A stretch of 64,000 bases of DNA from Emergencia timonensis. GTDB taxonomy: Bacteria; Bacillota; Clostridia; Peptostreptococcales; Anaerovoracaceae. Made by a program: the position numbers and the translations under genes. The notes below the pieces were generated by a model that saw only the letters and a program-made list of their open reading frames with translations, had not been told where the DNA came from and made no database searches. This document shows, one piece after another, positions 51,723 through 59,828 of the stretch; position 1 is the first letter of the stretch, and every line of letters starts with the position of its first letter. The stretch lies in NCBI RefSeq assembly GCF_900086585.1, contig NZ_FLKM01000008.1, positions 620,001 through 684,000 of the forward strand, given 5' to 3'.

Positions 51723-51839
51723 GCGTTCGCAGAACGCGCAGCCACAGAATGAAATTCTGTGTTCAAAGGGGCTTGGGGGCACTGCCCTCAACAAGCAGTT
51801 TGTGGCGAAATGGATAGCCACAAGCATTGCTTGCCACAA
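51723..51839. other. Palindrome cluster, candidate oriT region
   Basis: Five inverted repeats lie in 111 bases: GCGTTC-GCA-GAACGC (51723-51737), CACAGAAT-GAA-ATTCTGTG (51743-51761), TTGGGGGC-ACT-GCCCTCAA (51773-51791, one G-T), TTGTGGC..GCCACAA (51800-51823) and CAAGC-ATT-GCTTG (51821-51833); GCCACAA recurs at 51833. The position immediately after the relaxase gene and the density of stems suggest an origin of transfer. No nic site was identified. Confidence 0.45.
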
Positions 51840-51860
51840 TATGCTGCGCATAAAATAAAA

Positions 51861-51901
51861 AAACTAATGATGGGACGCTTACTGCCTCCTATCATTAGTT
51901 T
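51861..51901. terminator. Bidirectional terminator between relaxase region and XRE gene
   Basis: AAACTAATGAT (51861-51871) and ATCATTAGTTT (51891-51901) form a perfect 11-bp stem with A-run and T-run outside. The right arm covers the stop of the minus-strand regulator. Confidence 0.8.
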
Positions 51902-52209
51902 TCTGTGTTTAAGCGATTTATAAAACCAATCAGCATAATCAGATCGTCATCTGACATCTTTCTCATTCCGTCCAAAGCCTTCTTGATAAGCTGAGGGTTA
52001 TTCTCCTGTGCATCAAAAAATTGAAGCGGCGTGATTTCAAAATACTCACAGATGTTGAGAAACTGCTTCATAGACGGCATAGAACGCCCGGAAGAAATTG
52101 CCTGAATATAGCTTCTGTTCTGCCCTAACTCCATGCTCATCTGATATTCTGAAACGCCTTTTTTCAATCGTAATTCTGTGATTCGATTGCGGATAAATTC
52201 TTCGTCCAT
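51895..52209 (-). CDS. XRE-family helix-turn-helix regulator
   Basis: 104 residues. A Cro/C1-type helix-turn-helix covers residues 5-62 (RITELRLKKGVSEYQMSMEL, then AISSGRSMPSM). The C-terminal tail with DDDLIMLIGFINRL is common in clostridial regulators of this size. GAGGTGAG precedes the ATG at 52209; a frame extension to 52305 lacks a binding site. It is divergent from the SLOG gene and probably controls both through sites in the shared A+T-rich region. Confidence 0.82.
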   Translation of the reverse strand: MDEEFIRNRITELRLKKGVSEYQMSMELGQNRSYIQAISSGRSMPSMKQFLNICEYFEITPLQFFDAQENNPQLIKKALDGMRKMSDDDLIMLIGFINRLNTEN

Positions 52210-52270
52210 ACGCTCACCTCTCTGCTCTTTTAGCATAGCAGAAAGCAATTCTTGATACTTCGTATGTGTT

Positions 52271-52338
52271 GTGTTATAATTTTGTAATATAACCTTTATA
52301 CGCATTATTATTTGCGTTATTTTTGCTTTATATGCGTA
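52271..52338. promoter_or_regulatory. Shared divergent promoter region with inverted repeat
   Basis: TACGCAT (52299-52305) and ATGCGTA (52332-52338) are inverted repeats flanking a TTTGCGTT half-site; a TATAAT-like box occurs at 52275-52280. A likely operator for the XRE regulator, between the two divergent genes. Confidence 0.45.
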
Positions 52339-52366
52339 ATCAAGGCAGTTATCAAGGGTGATTTGT

Positions 52367-52909
52367 ATGAATCAGTATGCCTGTGCCATTACCGGCCACA
52401 GACCAACAAGATTTTGCTTTGGATATAATGAGGAAGATCCTCTATGCCAAAAGCTGAAAGAATGTCTCCTGGAGCAGTTTCGCATACTCCATGACGAGAA
52501 ATTTGTCCGTACTTTTTTTGTCGGCGGTGCTCTTGGTGTGGATATGTGGGCTGGAGAACAGCTGCTAACATTGAGAGCACAAACAGGATACGAGGATATT
52601 AAAATTATCGTTGTAATTCCCTTCATCGGCTATGACTCTAAATGGCCGGATCAGAGTAGGCATAGATTGAAAAAGCTGATCCAAAACGCAAACGATTCGA
52701 TTGTTATTTCACATTCTGCGGATGTTTCCAGTTATAAAAAAAGAAATTATTATATGGTCGATCATGCAGAGTACATCATCGGTGTGTTTGATAATCAGAA
52801 AAAGCTGCGCTCAGGCACAGCACAGACAGTCAATTATGCCTTACGAAACGGAAAAGCAATCACTCTGATCCATCCAGATACTATGGAAATAACAACCCCT
52901 ACGACTTAA
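52367..52909 (+). CDS. SLOG-family protein (DUF1273/YpsA-like)
   Basis: 180 residues, Rossmann-like. The N-terminal CAITGHRPTRF and the glycine motif FFVGGALGVDMWAGEQLL are hallmarks of DUF1273/SLOG proteins; the C-terminal GTAQTVNYALRNGKAITLIH completes the fold. SLOG domains bind nucleotides or nucleotide-derived signals, and some work as sensors in defence systems. The binding site is weak (AAGGGTGA). It is divergent from the XRE gene, and the next gene is 290 bases away. Confidence 0.8.
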   Translation: MNQYACAITGHRPTRFCFGYNEEDPLCQKLKECLLEQFRILHDEKFVRTFFVGGALGVDMWAGEQLLTLRAQTGYEDIKIIVVIPFIGYDSKWPDQSRHRLKKLIQNANDSIVISHSADVSSYKKRNYYMVDHAEYIIGVFDNQKKLRSGTAQTVNYALRNGKAITLIHPDTMEITTPTT

Positions 52910-53202
52910 CAAATTCACAAAAATTTTTCATTGGCATTTCCAACAAAATATTTTCATTGAAGGAGTGCTGTGATATAATAAAATATAAAACTATGCTCAG
53001 AACAAATGGTGCCGCTATGAACAAATATATTGAACAGCAATTTGCTGCTTTAAGATACGAAAAAAATATTTTGGTTGTTGAAGAAACTACATCTGCTGGT
53101 GGATGCGGCTCCTTCAACGCGGCTTCTTCATGTCCTGCGTCAGCCTGTCTTTATGACAGTGCGGCGTGGGGCTTTTTTATTGCCTGAAAGGAGTATGAGA
53201 AC
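52910..53202 (+). promoter_or_regulatory. Leader region of the immunity-gene array
   Basis: TATAAT at 52974-52979 with TTTTCA 17 bases upstream is the only good promoter seen before the array. A short frame from ATG 53017 (MNKYIEQQFAALRYEKNILV...) runs to about 53187 but loses protein-like character after residue 30, so it may be the remains of a gene. CTGTC-TTTAT-GACAG (53145-53159), then G/C-rich bases and TTTTTT (53173-53178), look like an attenuator just before the first array gene. Confidence 0.4.
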
Positions 53203-54318
53203 ATGAGTCTGAAATATACCTGCCCCAGCTGTGGAACCCCATTGGGTTATGAGGGATTGTGTTGGAAATGTAAGTGCGAGCAAGAACGGCAAGCTGCTCT
53301 GGCCTGGACGCCGGAACAAATTGTCGAAAAACAAAGAAACTTGATACAGAACATCCAGAGGCTGGCTGATATGGAGGACCCAGAGTTCGCCGACTTTTGG
53401 CAGCTGCTTGGCTACCATGATGTCATCACCCCAGAGATTCAGCGGATGGCACTGGCCGCAGAGGTGTTTTGGCCCTGTGAGATCTATTATCACGCTCCCG
53501 CCGATGTGCGAGATGGTCTGATTCATGCGCTGTTGTCCGCGGAGTATTCCAGCGCGGCCTCCAACCTGATGAGTTGCCTTGCTATGCAGGGAGATGACAA
53601 GGCAATGGAGACGCTGCTGGAGCTGGAGCGAAATCCCCGGCCCTGGCGCAAGGGCCTCTATGTAGACCCATCCAGCTATGCGCAGATCGGAGGCTGGACC
53701 TTCGACAAGGAGGGCCAGAAAATCCAACTCAACTTCGACACCTGCTATCCTATGGTCAAGGGAACCACTGGCGAGAAATCTCCCGTCCGCATTGGCCGAG
53801 AACGGGAAGATACCTGTCCCCACTGCGGCGGACGCGTGGTGGATATATTGGTGCTGGACGGCCGGGATGAGCGTCTGAAATTTCTGGGGTTGGATGGTAT
53901 CCTGACTGCCACCTGCTGCCCCAGCTGCGTGGGATTCCTCAAAGGCCCCGCCTTCAACCGGTTTACCCTGGATGGCGGCGTGGAGGTCTTTCCCTCTGAG
54001 CTATTTGACGGCGCGGAGAAGACGGATTGCTATGTCAGTCCCGAGGAGTACAAGGCCCTCACGGAAAATCCCTTTGTGCTGGGCGAAGCGCCTGTGTCCC
54101 TGTTTTACGGTGCGGCCTGCCAGGATGTGAATACCATCGGCGGCTTTGCCAATTGGGTGCAGGACGCGGAATATACGACCTGTCCTCACTGCGGCAAGCC
54201 CATGAAGTATCTGGCCCAAATCCAGTGGGATATGGTGTTTGACTGTGCGGAGGGCACGCTCTATGTGGAATTCTGCCCGGACTGTCATATCGTGTCCATG
54301 CAGCACCAGCAGACCTAA
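53203..54318 (+). CDS. Multi-zinc-ribbon protein, putative immunity protein (array gene 1)
   Basis: 371 residues with cysteine pairs in three places: CPSC/CWKCKC at the N-terminus, CPHC/CCPSC around 206-245, and CPHC/CPDC near the C-terminus. The end (CPHCGKPMKYLAQIQWDMVF, then EGTLYVEFCPDCH) resembles proteins loosely related to DUF1963/YwqG found in toxin-immunity clusters; this link is weak. The function is not established. GAAAGGAG precedes the ATG. It is the first gene of a long co-directional run. Confidence 0.6.
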   Translation: MSLKYTCPSCGTPLGYEGLCWKCKCEQERQAALAWTPEQIVEKQRNLIQNIQRLADMEDPEFADFWQLLGYHDVITPEIQRMALAAEVFWPCEIYYHAPADVRDGLIHALLSAEYSSAASNLMSCLAMQGDDKAMETLLELERNPRPWRKGLYVDPSSYAQIGGWTFDKEGQKIQLNFDTCYPMVKGTTGEKSPVRIGREREDTCPHCGGRVVDILVLDGRDERLKFLGLDGILTATCCPSCVGFLKGPAFNRFTLDGGVEVFPSELFDGAEKTDCYVSPEEYKALTENPFVLGEAPVSLFYGAACQDVNTIGGFANWVQDAEYTTCPHCGKPMKYLAQIQWDMVFDCAEGTLYVEFCPDCHIVSMQHQQT

Positions 54319-54378
54319 AAAAGTCGCACAGTATGAAAAGAGAAATACCAGCAGGTATTTGCGTGAGGAGGAAGTAGA

Positions 54379-54612
54379 ATGAACAGCGAACAGACCACAG
54401 CATTTTTGCAAGAGCATTGGCACATTGCATCGGTGCTCATCGGAGCCGTGATTTTAATTGGAGCGATCCGCAACTGGAACTGGCTCTGCGACCCCACTGG
54501 TACGCGAGATGCCCATCGACACAGCAGAGGATACCGGCGTGTGGTTTTCTTTCTGTTGGGTGTCCTCCTGATTGTGGTGAGTATCTGGGGATTTGTGCTG
54601 AAATTGAAATAG
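54379..54612 (+). CDS. Imm17-like two-helix membrane immunity protein (array gene 2)
   Basis: 77 residues: a membrane helix (about 17-32, IASVLIGAVILIGAI) runs into NWNWLCDP, then a basic loop and a second helix (about 54-75). This plan, with the tryptophan-rich motif after helix 1, fits immunity protein 17 (PF15562). Imm17 proteins protect the membrane or periplasm-side target against a polymorphic toxin. GAGGAGG lies upstream of the ATG. It is the only membrane protein in the array. Confidence 0.6.
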   Translation: MNSEQTTAFLQEHWHIASVLIGAVILIGAIRNWNWLCDPTGTRDAHRHSRGYRRVVFFLLGVLLIVVSIWGFVLKLK

Positions 54613-54625
54613 AAGGAGAAAGACT

Positions 54626-55168
54626 ATGATGACTGAGAAATATCCCACCTGGCTCACCGGCCATGTGAAAGAGTGGGCGGAAAAGCGTTTGCCTACCGTG
54701 ACACTCTGTTCCACCGCCGGCAATGAACTGCTGGAAGTTTGGTATTACGGAGATCTGCTCACTGTGAAGGGAGAGCCCCAATCCTATATTGTAGATAGCG
54801 ATGAGGCCCCCGGACTGGTGGCAGCCCGTGACCCAGAGAGCGGTGAGGAGTTCGTTATCTTTGACGGTGGACGGCATGGCTACGACCATCTGTTCTGCGA
54901 TGAACACGATCCATCTGAATTGGAACACCGTCCCCTCAAGCAATATGAGATCCCTGCCTCCAAGTTGGTGCTGGAGCTGGGGTACAACATCGACTATGAG
55001 GACGAAAAAGAAGACTTCGAACCGGATGAGTCGGATACTGTGGAACTGATCAACGGCGAGCGGATGCCCTGGGAGCAAGTCAAGCGGGACGGCATCGACT
55101 ATATTGCCCTTTACTATGTGAACGAGAAAGGAAAACCAGTCCAGATTTTGGACGCGGAATTGGCATAA
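54626..55168 (+). CDS. Unknown array protein 3
   Basis: 180 residues, soluble and very acidic (DYEDEKEDFEPDESDTVEL). There is no family I recognise. The size, acidity and position fit a putative immunity protein. AAGGAG is 7 bases before the first of two adjacent ATG codons. It follows the Imm17-like gene by 13 bases. Confidence 0.6.
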   Translation: MMTEKYPTWLTGHVKEWAEKRLPTVTLCSTAGNELLEVWYYGDLLTVKGEPQSYIVDSDEAPGLVAARDPESGEEFVIFDGGRHGYDHLFCDEHDPSELEHRPLKQYEIPASKLVLELGYNIDYEDEKEDFEPDESDTVELINGERMPWEQVKRDGIDYIALYYVNEKGKPVQILDAELA

Positions 55169-55199
55169 GTTTTGTGCTGGCTCAGGAGGTGGAACTGCA

Positions 55200-55787
55200 A
55201 TGTCAATCACTGCTTATAAAATAGAAGTCGTCGGCCATGACCGAACCGGCGAAGATTATGGCTATGTAAATATCATGTACCGCTATGGCAACAAGCAGTC
55301 CTGTCCTCGGCCAGATCAATGTGAAAAGATAGAGGTCATGTGGGCGGATGAGAGCGTCTACGGGCCGCCTGCTCCTGGCAGCAAGGTGGGCGACTTTATA
55401 CAGACATGGCTGATAGGCTCCTGGGACTGCGGAGTATTTACCCACCGGGAGATCGCCCAGCGGCTCATGGATACCTTTACCGGTCTGAAGCTCAAGGAAC
55501 TGGCGTGGTTTGAGAACCCCAGAGAAAAGACTCTGAAAAACGGAAAGCCCCGTGCGCGCCGGGCCAAGTGGCTACCGGACCGGGAGGTGGATCTGGTCTA
55601 CCTCTATTCTGACCGCTATCTTGACGCCAGAAATCCCTCTCCCGCCGAAACCGACTTCTTCACCGTCACAAGGATGGATGCCTGGGGCGTGAGCACCTGG
55701 TTCATGTGTACCCCACAGGCCGCTGAAAAGCTGATCGCCATGGATTACGATAATCTGGCTATCCAGGAAACCACCATTGTGGGATAA
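55200..55787 (+). CDS. Unknown array protein 4
   Basis: 195 residues, soluble. Aromatic-rich beta-type N-terminus (ITAYKIEVVGHDRTGEDYGY) and a motif FIQTWLIGSWDCGVFTHREI. Not recognised. GGAGG precedes the ATG. In line with the other array genes, 31 bases after the previous stop. Confidence 0.6.
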   Translation: MSITAYKIEVVGHDRTGEDYGYVNIMYRYGNKQSCPRPDQCEKIEVMWADESVYGPPAPGSKVGDFIQTWLIGSWDCGVFTHREIAQRLMDTFTGLKLKELAWFENPREKTLKNGKPRARRAKWLPDREVDLVYLYSDRYLDARNPSPAETDFFTVTRMDAWGVSTWFMCTPQAAEKLIAMDYDNLAIQETTIVG

Positions 55788-55801
55788 AAGGAGAATGCGG
55801 C

Positions 55802-56143
55802 ATGATTGGAACAGATGAAAACCGGGCGGCGCTTCATGTGGAGGTCATCTTCTGGAGCGGCAAACGAAAAATACCACCCAGCCTGGTCAGTGGAAAGTAT
55901 TGTCCCCATTTTGTGGTTATTGGAACTACGGAATATCTGGGTGTATGCTTTCTGGACGGAACCGAGTGTACATTTGATACACCGGCCTTGGGAAATGCCC
56001 AGCCCCTCTATCCAGATACCATTGACTATGCTCCGCTGGAAAACAATGCGGAATTTTTAATCTATGAGGGAGCCAATGCCGTTGGCAAAGGCCGGGTGCT
56101 GGGCCGGACCGTTCCCTATCAAGTGAAACAACAACGAAAGTAG
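55802..56143 (+). CDS. Small beta-rich array protein 5
   Basis: 113 residues. The pattern HFVVIGTTEYLGVCFLDG followed by FLIYEGANAVGKGRVLGRTV resembles the beta-barrel of EF-Tu domain II, a fold used by several small uncharacterised immunity-like proteins; this is a guess from pattern only. AAAGGAG precedes the ATG. It starts 14 bases after the previous stop and ends 7 bases before the next gene. Confidence 0.58.
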   Translation: MIGTDENRAALHVEVIFWSGKRKIPPSLVSGKYCPHFVVIGTTEYLGVCFLDGTECTFDTPALGNAQPLYPDTIDYAPLENNAEFLIYEGANAVGKGRVLGRTVPYQVKQQRK

Positions 56144-56150
56144 GTGCCTT

Positions 56151-57230
56151 ATGTACCAAATTGCATATATTGGCCGCTGGGAGACCCTCCCGGAAACGGC
56201 TGCCGCCATCTGTGACCATGACACGCCCAAGCTGGAGGCGCTGCTTCAAGGCGGTCTGGATTTAGATGTTCCCATCCAGCTCAGCGAATACATCAAGCTG
56301 ATGCCATTGGAGATTGCGGTTTTTCGGAACGATGTGCCTATGATCCACTTCCTGCTGGAGCATGGAGCTGATTCCAGTCTGGCAGAGGAACAGCCCCTGC
56401 TGCTCACCGCCGCCCGCTGTTGTGGGCCGGAGGTGGTGGCGCTCTTTGCTGGACAGGCCGCAAAGCTCAGCTCGAAGCAGAAAGAGCGGGCCTTCCAGGA
56501 GGTGCGCTGGGGCAAGCGCCCGGAGAATATCCAGGTGCTGGAGCAAGCCGGGATTACAGTGGAGAAGTTTGGCGGCGAGGCATTCCGGGCCGCTGTGTCC
56601 GAGGGCAATACCAAACTTGCCCGGCTGCTTCTGGAAAAAGGGGCAGACATCAATTATCACAAGCCGGACATGGTGTTCCCTTACGCCTCCACCCCTGTCA
56701 CCGAGGCCGCCCGCTCCAACAATTTCCCTATGGTGCGCTGGCTCATTGAGCAAGGAGCCGACATCACCATTGCTGACAAATACGGCGACCGGCCTTACAC
56801 CGTGGCGGTGCAGAACAAAAATCAAGAGCTGGCCGACTACCTGAAAGCCCTGGAGCCGGAGGAATGGCACAACGAGCAGGAAAAGATCCGGCAGCTCATG
56901 CCCTACAAGCTGCCCGCCAAGCTGGTGGAATACTTGAAGACCGGCCCCCTGCGGCTGGAGTTCCCGGATCAGGAATGGGTGAAGTGGGCGGAGCTCTACT
57001 CCTTCATGGATGTGCAGGAGATGACCTGGAAACGGAAGAAGCTGCTCTCCCTGATGGTGCAGATGGACAACTACAGCGACTATCTGCTGCTGTGGAGCCC
57101 CAGGGACAAAAAGCTGTGGTATCTGGACATCGAGCATGAGGAATTCCACCCTCTGGCCAAATGGGATGACTTCATCGCAGATCCCGGCCGGTATCTGAAC
57201 GGGATGATCGAGGGTGAGTTTGAGGAGTAA
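56151..57230 (+). CDS. Ankyrin-repeat protein, putative immunity (array gene 6)
   Basis: 359 residues. Ankyrin repeats lie at about 30-230: MIHFLLEHGADSSL, LARLLLEKGADINY, MVRWLIEQGADITIADKYGD are the clearest. The C-terminal 120 residues are tryptophan- and acid-rich (WKRKKLLSLMVQMDNYSDYL, WYLDIEHEEFHPLAKW) and look like a SMI1/KNR4-type or other immunity domain. Ankyrin proteins are frequent in polymorphic-toxin immunity loci, where they bind the toxin. It is the longest of the array. Confidence 0.75.
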   Translation: MYQIAYIGRWETLPETAAAICDHDTPKLEALLQGGLDLDVPIQLSEYIKLMPLEIAVFRNDVPMIHFLLEHGADSSLAEEQPLLLTAARCCGPEVVALFAGQAAKLSSKQKERAFQEVRWGKRPENIQVLEQAGITVEKFGGEAFRAAVSEGNTKLARLLLEKGADINYHKPDMVFPYASTPVTEAARSNNFPMVRWLIEQGADITIADKYGDRPYTVAVQNKNQELADYLKALEPEEWHNEQEKIRQLMPYKLPAKLVEYLKTGPLRLEFPDQEWVKWAELYSFMDVQEMTWKRKKLLSLMVQMDNYSDYLLLWSPRDKKLWYLDIEHEEFHPLAKWDDFIADPGRYLNGMIEGEFEE

Positions 57231-57234
57231 AGCC

Positions 57235-57855
57235 ATGACATCAATAGACTTTCTGAACAAGGTACATAAAAGCCTGGACTCGCAGGAATACAGCCTCTCT
57301 TATTCTCCGGCGAAGTCCAAGAATTATATGCTGTACTGCAACGGCAACTTCATCGGCGGCCTGTTCGATGAGGAGCTGTGCTTCGTCTACGCCGACAGCG
57401 TGAGTGAGCTGCTGGGGCAGCCGGAACCCGTCTACCGTGGCTACTCCAGTACCGCCCAGCACAGGATGCTGGTAATCCCGGAGGAACACTGGGCGAAGGC
57501 GCTGAAACTGCTCTATGCTGAGAAATTTGACTGGAGCCGTTTGGTGTACGACATCACCTACACCAGCATTGGCGCGGCTGTGGTGGAGGACTTCTATGAC
57601 GAGAATGTGGTATTCCTGCGCTTCTGCTTTGAAAAGGAACTGCTGAAAAAGAACCCTCTGGACCGGCAGGGCCGTATCCTGCGGATGGTCTATCTCAATC
57701 AGGACCTGACAGAAGCGGGCAAATATCTGTTCCCCAGACTGCTGCAAAAGTTCCTTGTTTTTACAGATCGCAAAGGAAAAACCAGTCTGGAAACCATGCT
57801 GCAACGGTGGTACACCGCTCTGGAGAAGGAGTACCGCAGCCAGATAACGGGATAA
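57235..57855 (+). CDS. Array protein 7, N-terminus TfoX-like
   Basis: 206 residues. The first half (SPAKSKNYMLYCNGNFIGGL, then ELCFVYADSVSELLG and MLVIPEEHWAKALKLL) resembles the TfoX N-terminal domain fold; the second half is helical with no recognised family. This could be an immunity protein built on that fold, but the evidence is weak. The start at 57235 is 4 bases after the previous stop; GAGGAG at the end of the previous gene is the likely binding site. Confidence 0.55.
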   Translation: MTSIDFLNKVHKSLDSQEYSLSYSPAKSKNYMLYCNGNFIGGLFDEELCFVYADSVSELLGQPEPVYRGYSSTAQHRMLVIPEEHWAKALKLLYAEKFDWSRLVYDITYTSIGAAVVEDFYDENVVFLRFCFEKELLKKNPLDRQGRILRMVYLNQDLTEAGKYLFPRLLQKFLVFTDRKGKTSLETMLQRWYTALEKEYRSQITG

Positions 57856-57867
57856 GGTGGCAACAAC

Positions 57868-58458
57868 ATGACAGAAGAAAACAGAACCTATATCACCCAT
57901 CTCAAGGTCACGGATGTCCCGTGGCACCGGCTCACCACCGCCTATGGCCGGGGGACGGATTTTCCCGCACACCTGACAGTGCTGGAGCAGATGCGTGATT
58001 TGGCGTCCGTCAAAGAGTCCCTCTACGAGCTCACCACCAACATGGAGCACCAGAGTACCCTTTGGCACGCCACCCCCTTTGGTATGGTGTTCCTGAGCCG
58101 AATTCTGGAGAAGGCCCTCGCAGACAGCGGGCAGAACCCCGCAGCCCATTTCCTGGCCGGGGAGCTGCTGGACTTCTTCTCCTGCATCCTCCAGTGCTTC
58201 CACGACGGGGACGAGATGGAGCACGCCGAGGCGCTGCCGCTGTTCTCCGATCTGCTGAAGGAAGAATACCTGTGGTCGGAGGAATACGACGAGGAAGAAG
58301 ATGAGATGCGCTACGAGGAGGACGAGGTTTTCCCGGATGACCTATTTTACAGCTTCTATTACTATTCCTGGCAGGCGGTGCTGGCCTACCGGGATATATT
58401 GGAGCAGGTTTCGGAGGAGTTTGCCGGGCCTGCCGCCGCAGTGCTGAAACTGCTGTAA
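57868..58458 (+). CDS. Acidic helical array protein 8
   Basis: 196 residues, almost all helical, with a long acidic run (SEEYDEEEDEMRYEEDEVFP). I do not recognise it. AAGGTGG lies upstream of the ATG. The acidic patch could mimic nucleic acid and bind a nuclease toxin, but this is speculation. Confidence 0.55.
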   Translation: MTEENRTYITHLKVTDVPWHRLTTAYGRGTDFPAHLTVLEQMRDLASVKESLYELTTNMEHQSTLWHATPFGMVFLSRILEKALADSGQNPAAHFLAGELLDFFSCILQCFHDGDEMEHAEALPLFSDLLKEEYLWSEEYDEEEDEMRYEEDEVFPDDLFYSFYYYSWQAVLAYRDILEQVSEEFAGPAAAVLKLL

Positions 58459-58471
58459 AGGAGGATACGCA

Positions 58472-59311
58472 ATGTTTGAAGAATTCTATGAGATGTACGA
58501 GCCCGAGGAGCAGGAAGTGGTCGCTCTGATCAATCGCTGCATTGGGGGCGGATTTAACTGGAAAGGCAACTTTTGGGAAATGACCGTTGTGACGCTGGGC
58601 ATAGTGTTTTGTGACACCGGCAAGGTCAGCACCAAAGAGGAGCGGCTGGATTGGCCGGTCACCGAGGAGGAGCGTAACGGCGAAAAGGGCTGGGGACGCT
58701 TTGGCAAGGAGCAGATCTGCCGCCTGAAGATCCGCCGGATGAAGGAAGAATGGGCAAAGGATCTGGTGGTGCAGCCCTGGTGTATCTCCCAGGTGGTCAA
58801 GGCCCACGAGGACTGCCCGGAACTCCAGGCCGTTCTGGACGAGTACCACAAGCCGGTGGTGATCCAGGACCAGGTGCTGGGAGAACTGACACTGGACAAG
58901 GACTATGATGCCTTCGAGGGCGAAATCCAGTGGTGCGGAAAGGATGTGAGCCTTTCTCTGGAGGTCAATGCTGAGAGCAAGCCATCCTGGACCCGCGCCC
59001 GCAGCGCCGCCAAGAAGCTGCTGGCCGACTGTGAAACTTGGGATAAGGCCATGCGGGACCTTGCAGCCAAGAACCTGACCGAGCTGGCCAACAACTGGCT
59101 CTCCCAGGATGAGGAAAATCCCCGCAACCCGGAAACCGACCCCATCACAGAGGAAGAACTTGCCCGGCGGATCAGTATGACCAGCCTGTCCGTCACCTCC
59201 GGCGGCAGCTTCACCGCCTGGTTTGACTGCGACGAGATCTTCACCGACCATGCGGTGACGGTCTACGGCTCTTTGAAAAAGGGCCTCAAAACTGCCAACA
59301 TTGAGGGGTAA
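58472..59311 (+). CDS. DUF2262 protein, putative immunity (array gene 9)
   Basis: 279 residues. The C-terminal half is the DUF2262 domain: DQVLGELTLDKDYDAFEG, then a WDKAMRDLAAKNLTELANNW helix and the SGGSFTAWFDCDEIFTDHAV strand set are diagnostic. DUF2262 proteins are cytoplasmic and often found in immunity gene clusters of polymorphic toxins; the toxin is unknown. AAAGGAGG precedes the ATG. Distance to its neighbours is 13 bases on both sides. Confidence 0.8.
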   Translation: MFEEFYEMYEPEEQEVVALINRCIGGGFNWKGNFWEMTVVTLGIVFCDTGKVSTKEERLDWPVTEEERNGEKGWGRFGKEQICRLKIRRMKEEWAKDLVVQPWCISQVVKAHEDCPELQAVLDEYHKPVVIQDQVLGELTLDKDYDAFEGEIQWCGKDVSLSLEVNAESKPSWTRARSAAKKLLADCETWDKAMRDLAAKNLTELANNWLSQDEENPRNPETDPITEEELARRISMTSLSVTSGGSFTAWFDCDEIFTDHAVTVYGSLKKGLKTANIEG

Positions 59312-59324
59312 GGAGGATAACATT

Positions 59325-59828
59325 ATGAAACTGAACTGTAAACGCATTGATTTTACATATATACCCGGCGAGGAAATCTTCAACTTTCCCGAGGAATCGG
59401 GACTACCCTTTCTCTTCGATGTAGAGGAAGAACTGACCGGCGATCCTGCTGCCATGGATGCGGTGGGAAAAATGCTGGATGAGGCGGAGAAATTGGCGGA
59501 GAAGGCCAAAACCGCCATCAAAGCGGCGCTGGCGGACGAGGACAGCCGCTACCATAGCGTTGTGACATTTTTCATGGAGTTCCACCGGGACGATGTAGGC
59601 CCGGATATTGCGGCGGAACTGTTTCCGGGAACCGACCCGGCCAAGCTGTCCTTTGCCGAGATGGTGGACTTTTTGAAGCTCAAGCGGTTTGGTAGTCTGG
59701 TGGATGACGAGATGGATCAACAAGTGTTCATCATGGATTTGTCCTTCAACCCGGAGATCACCGACGAGCTGATGGTAATCTACTTTGACTTAAACCAGGA
59801 GATTTTCTGTATTACCCATGAAAGCTGA
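59325..59828 (+). CDS. DUF2004-like protein, putative immunity (array gene 10)
   Basis: 167 residues. The second half (FFMEFHRDDVGPDIAAELFP, then DQQVFIMDLSFNPEITDELM) follows the DUF2004 pattern; the first half is a charged helical region. DUF2004 proteins are suspected immunity proteins. AAGGAGG is 8 bases before the chosen ATG; an earlier in-frame codon (59301) overlaps the DUF2262 gene. Its end overlaps the next gene by 11 bases. Confidence 0.62.
   Translation: MKLNCKRIDFTYIPGEEIFNFPEESGLPFLFDVEEELTGDPAAMDAVGKMLDEAEKLAEKAKTAIKAALADEDSRYHSVVTFFMEFHRDDVGPDIAAELFPGTDPAKLSFAEMVDFLKLKRFGSLVDDEMDQQVFIMDLSFNPEITDELMVIYFDLNQEIFCITHES

Noticed and set aside
58031..59521. 496-codon minus-strand frame opposite array genes 8-10
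   Set aside because: Antisense to a DUF2262 gene and its neighbours; low-complexity basic C-terminus and no start signal.
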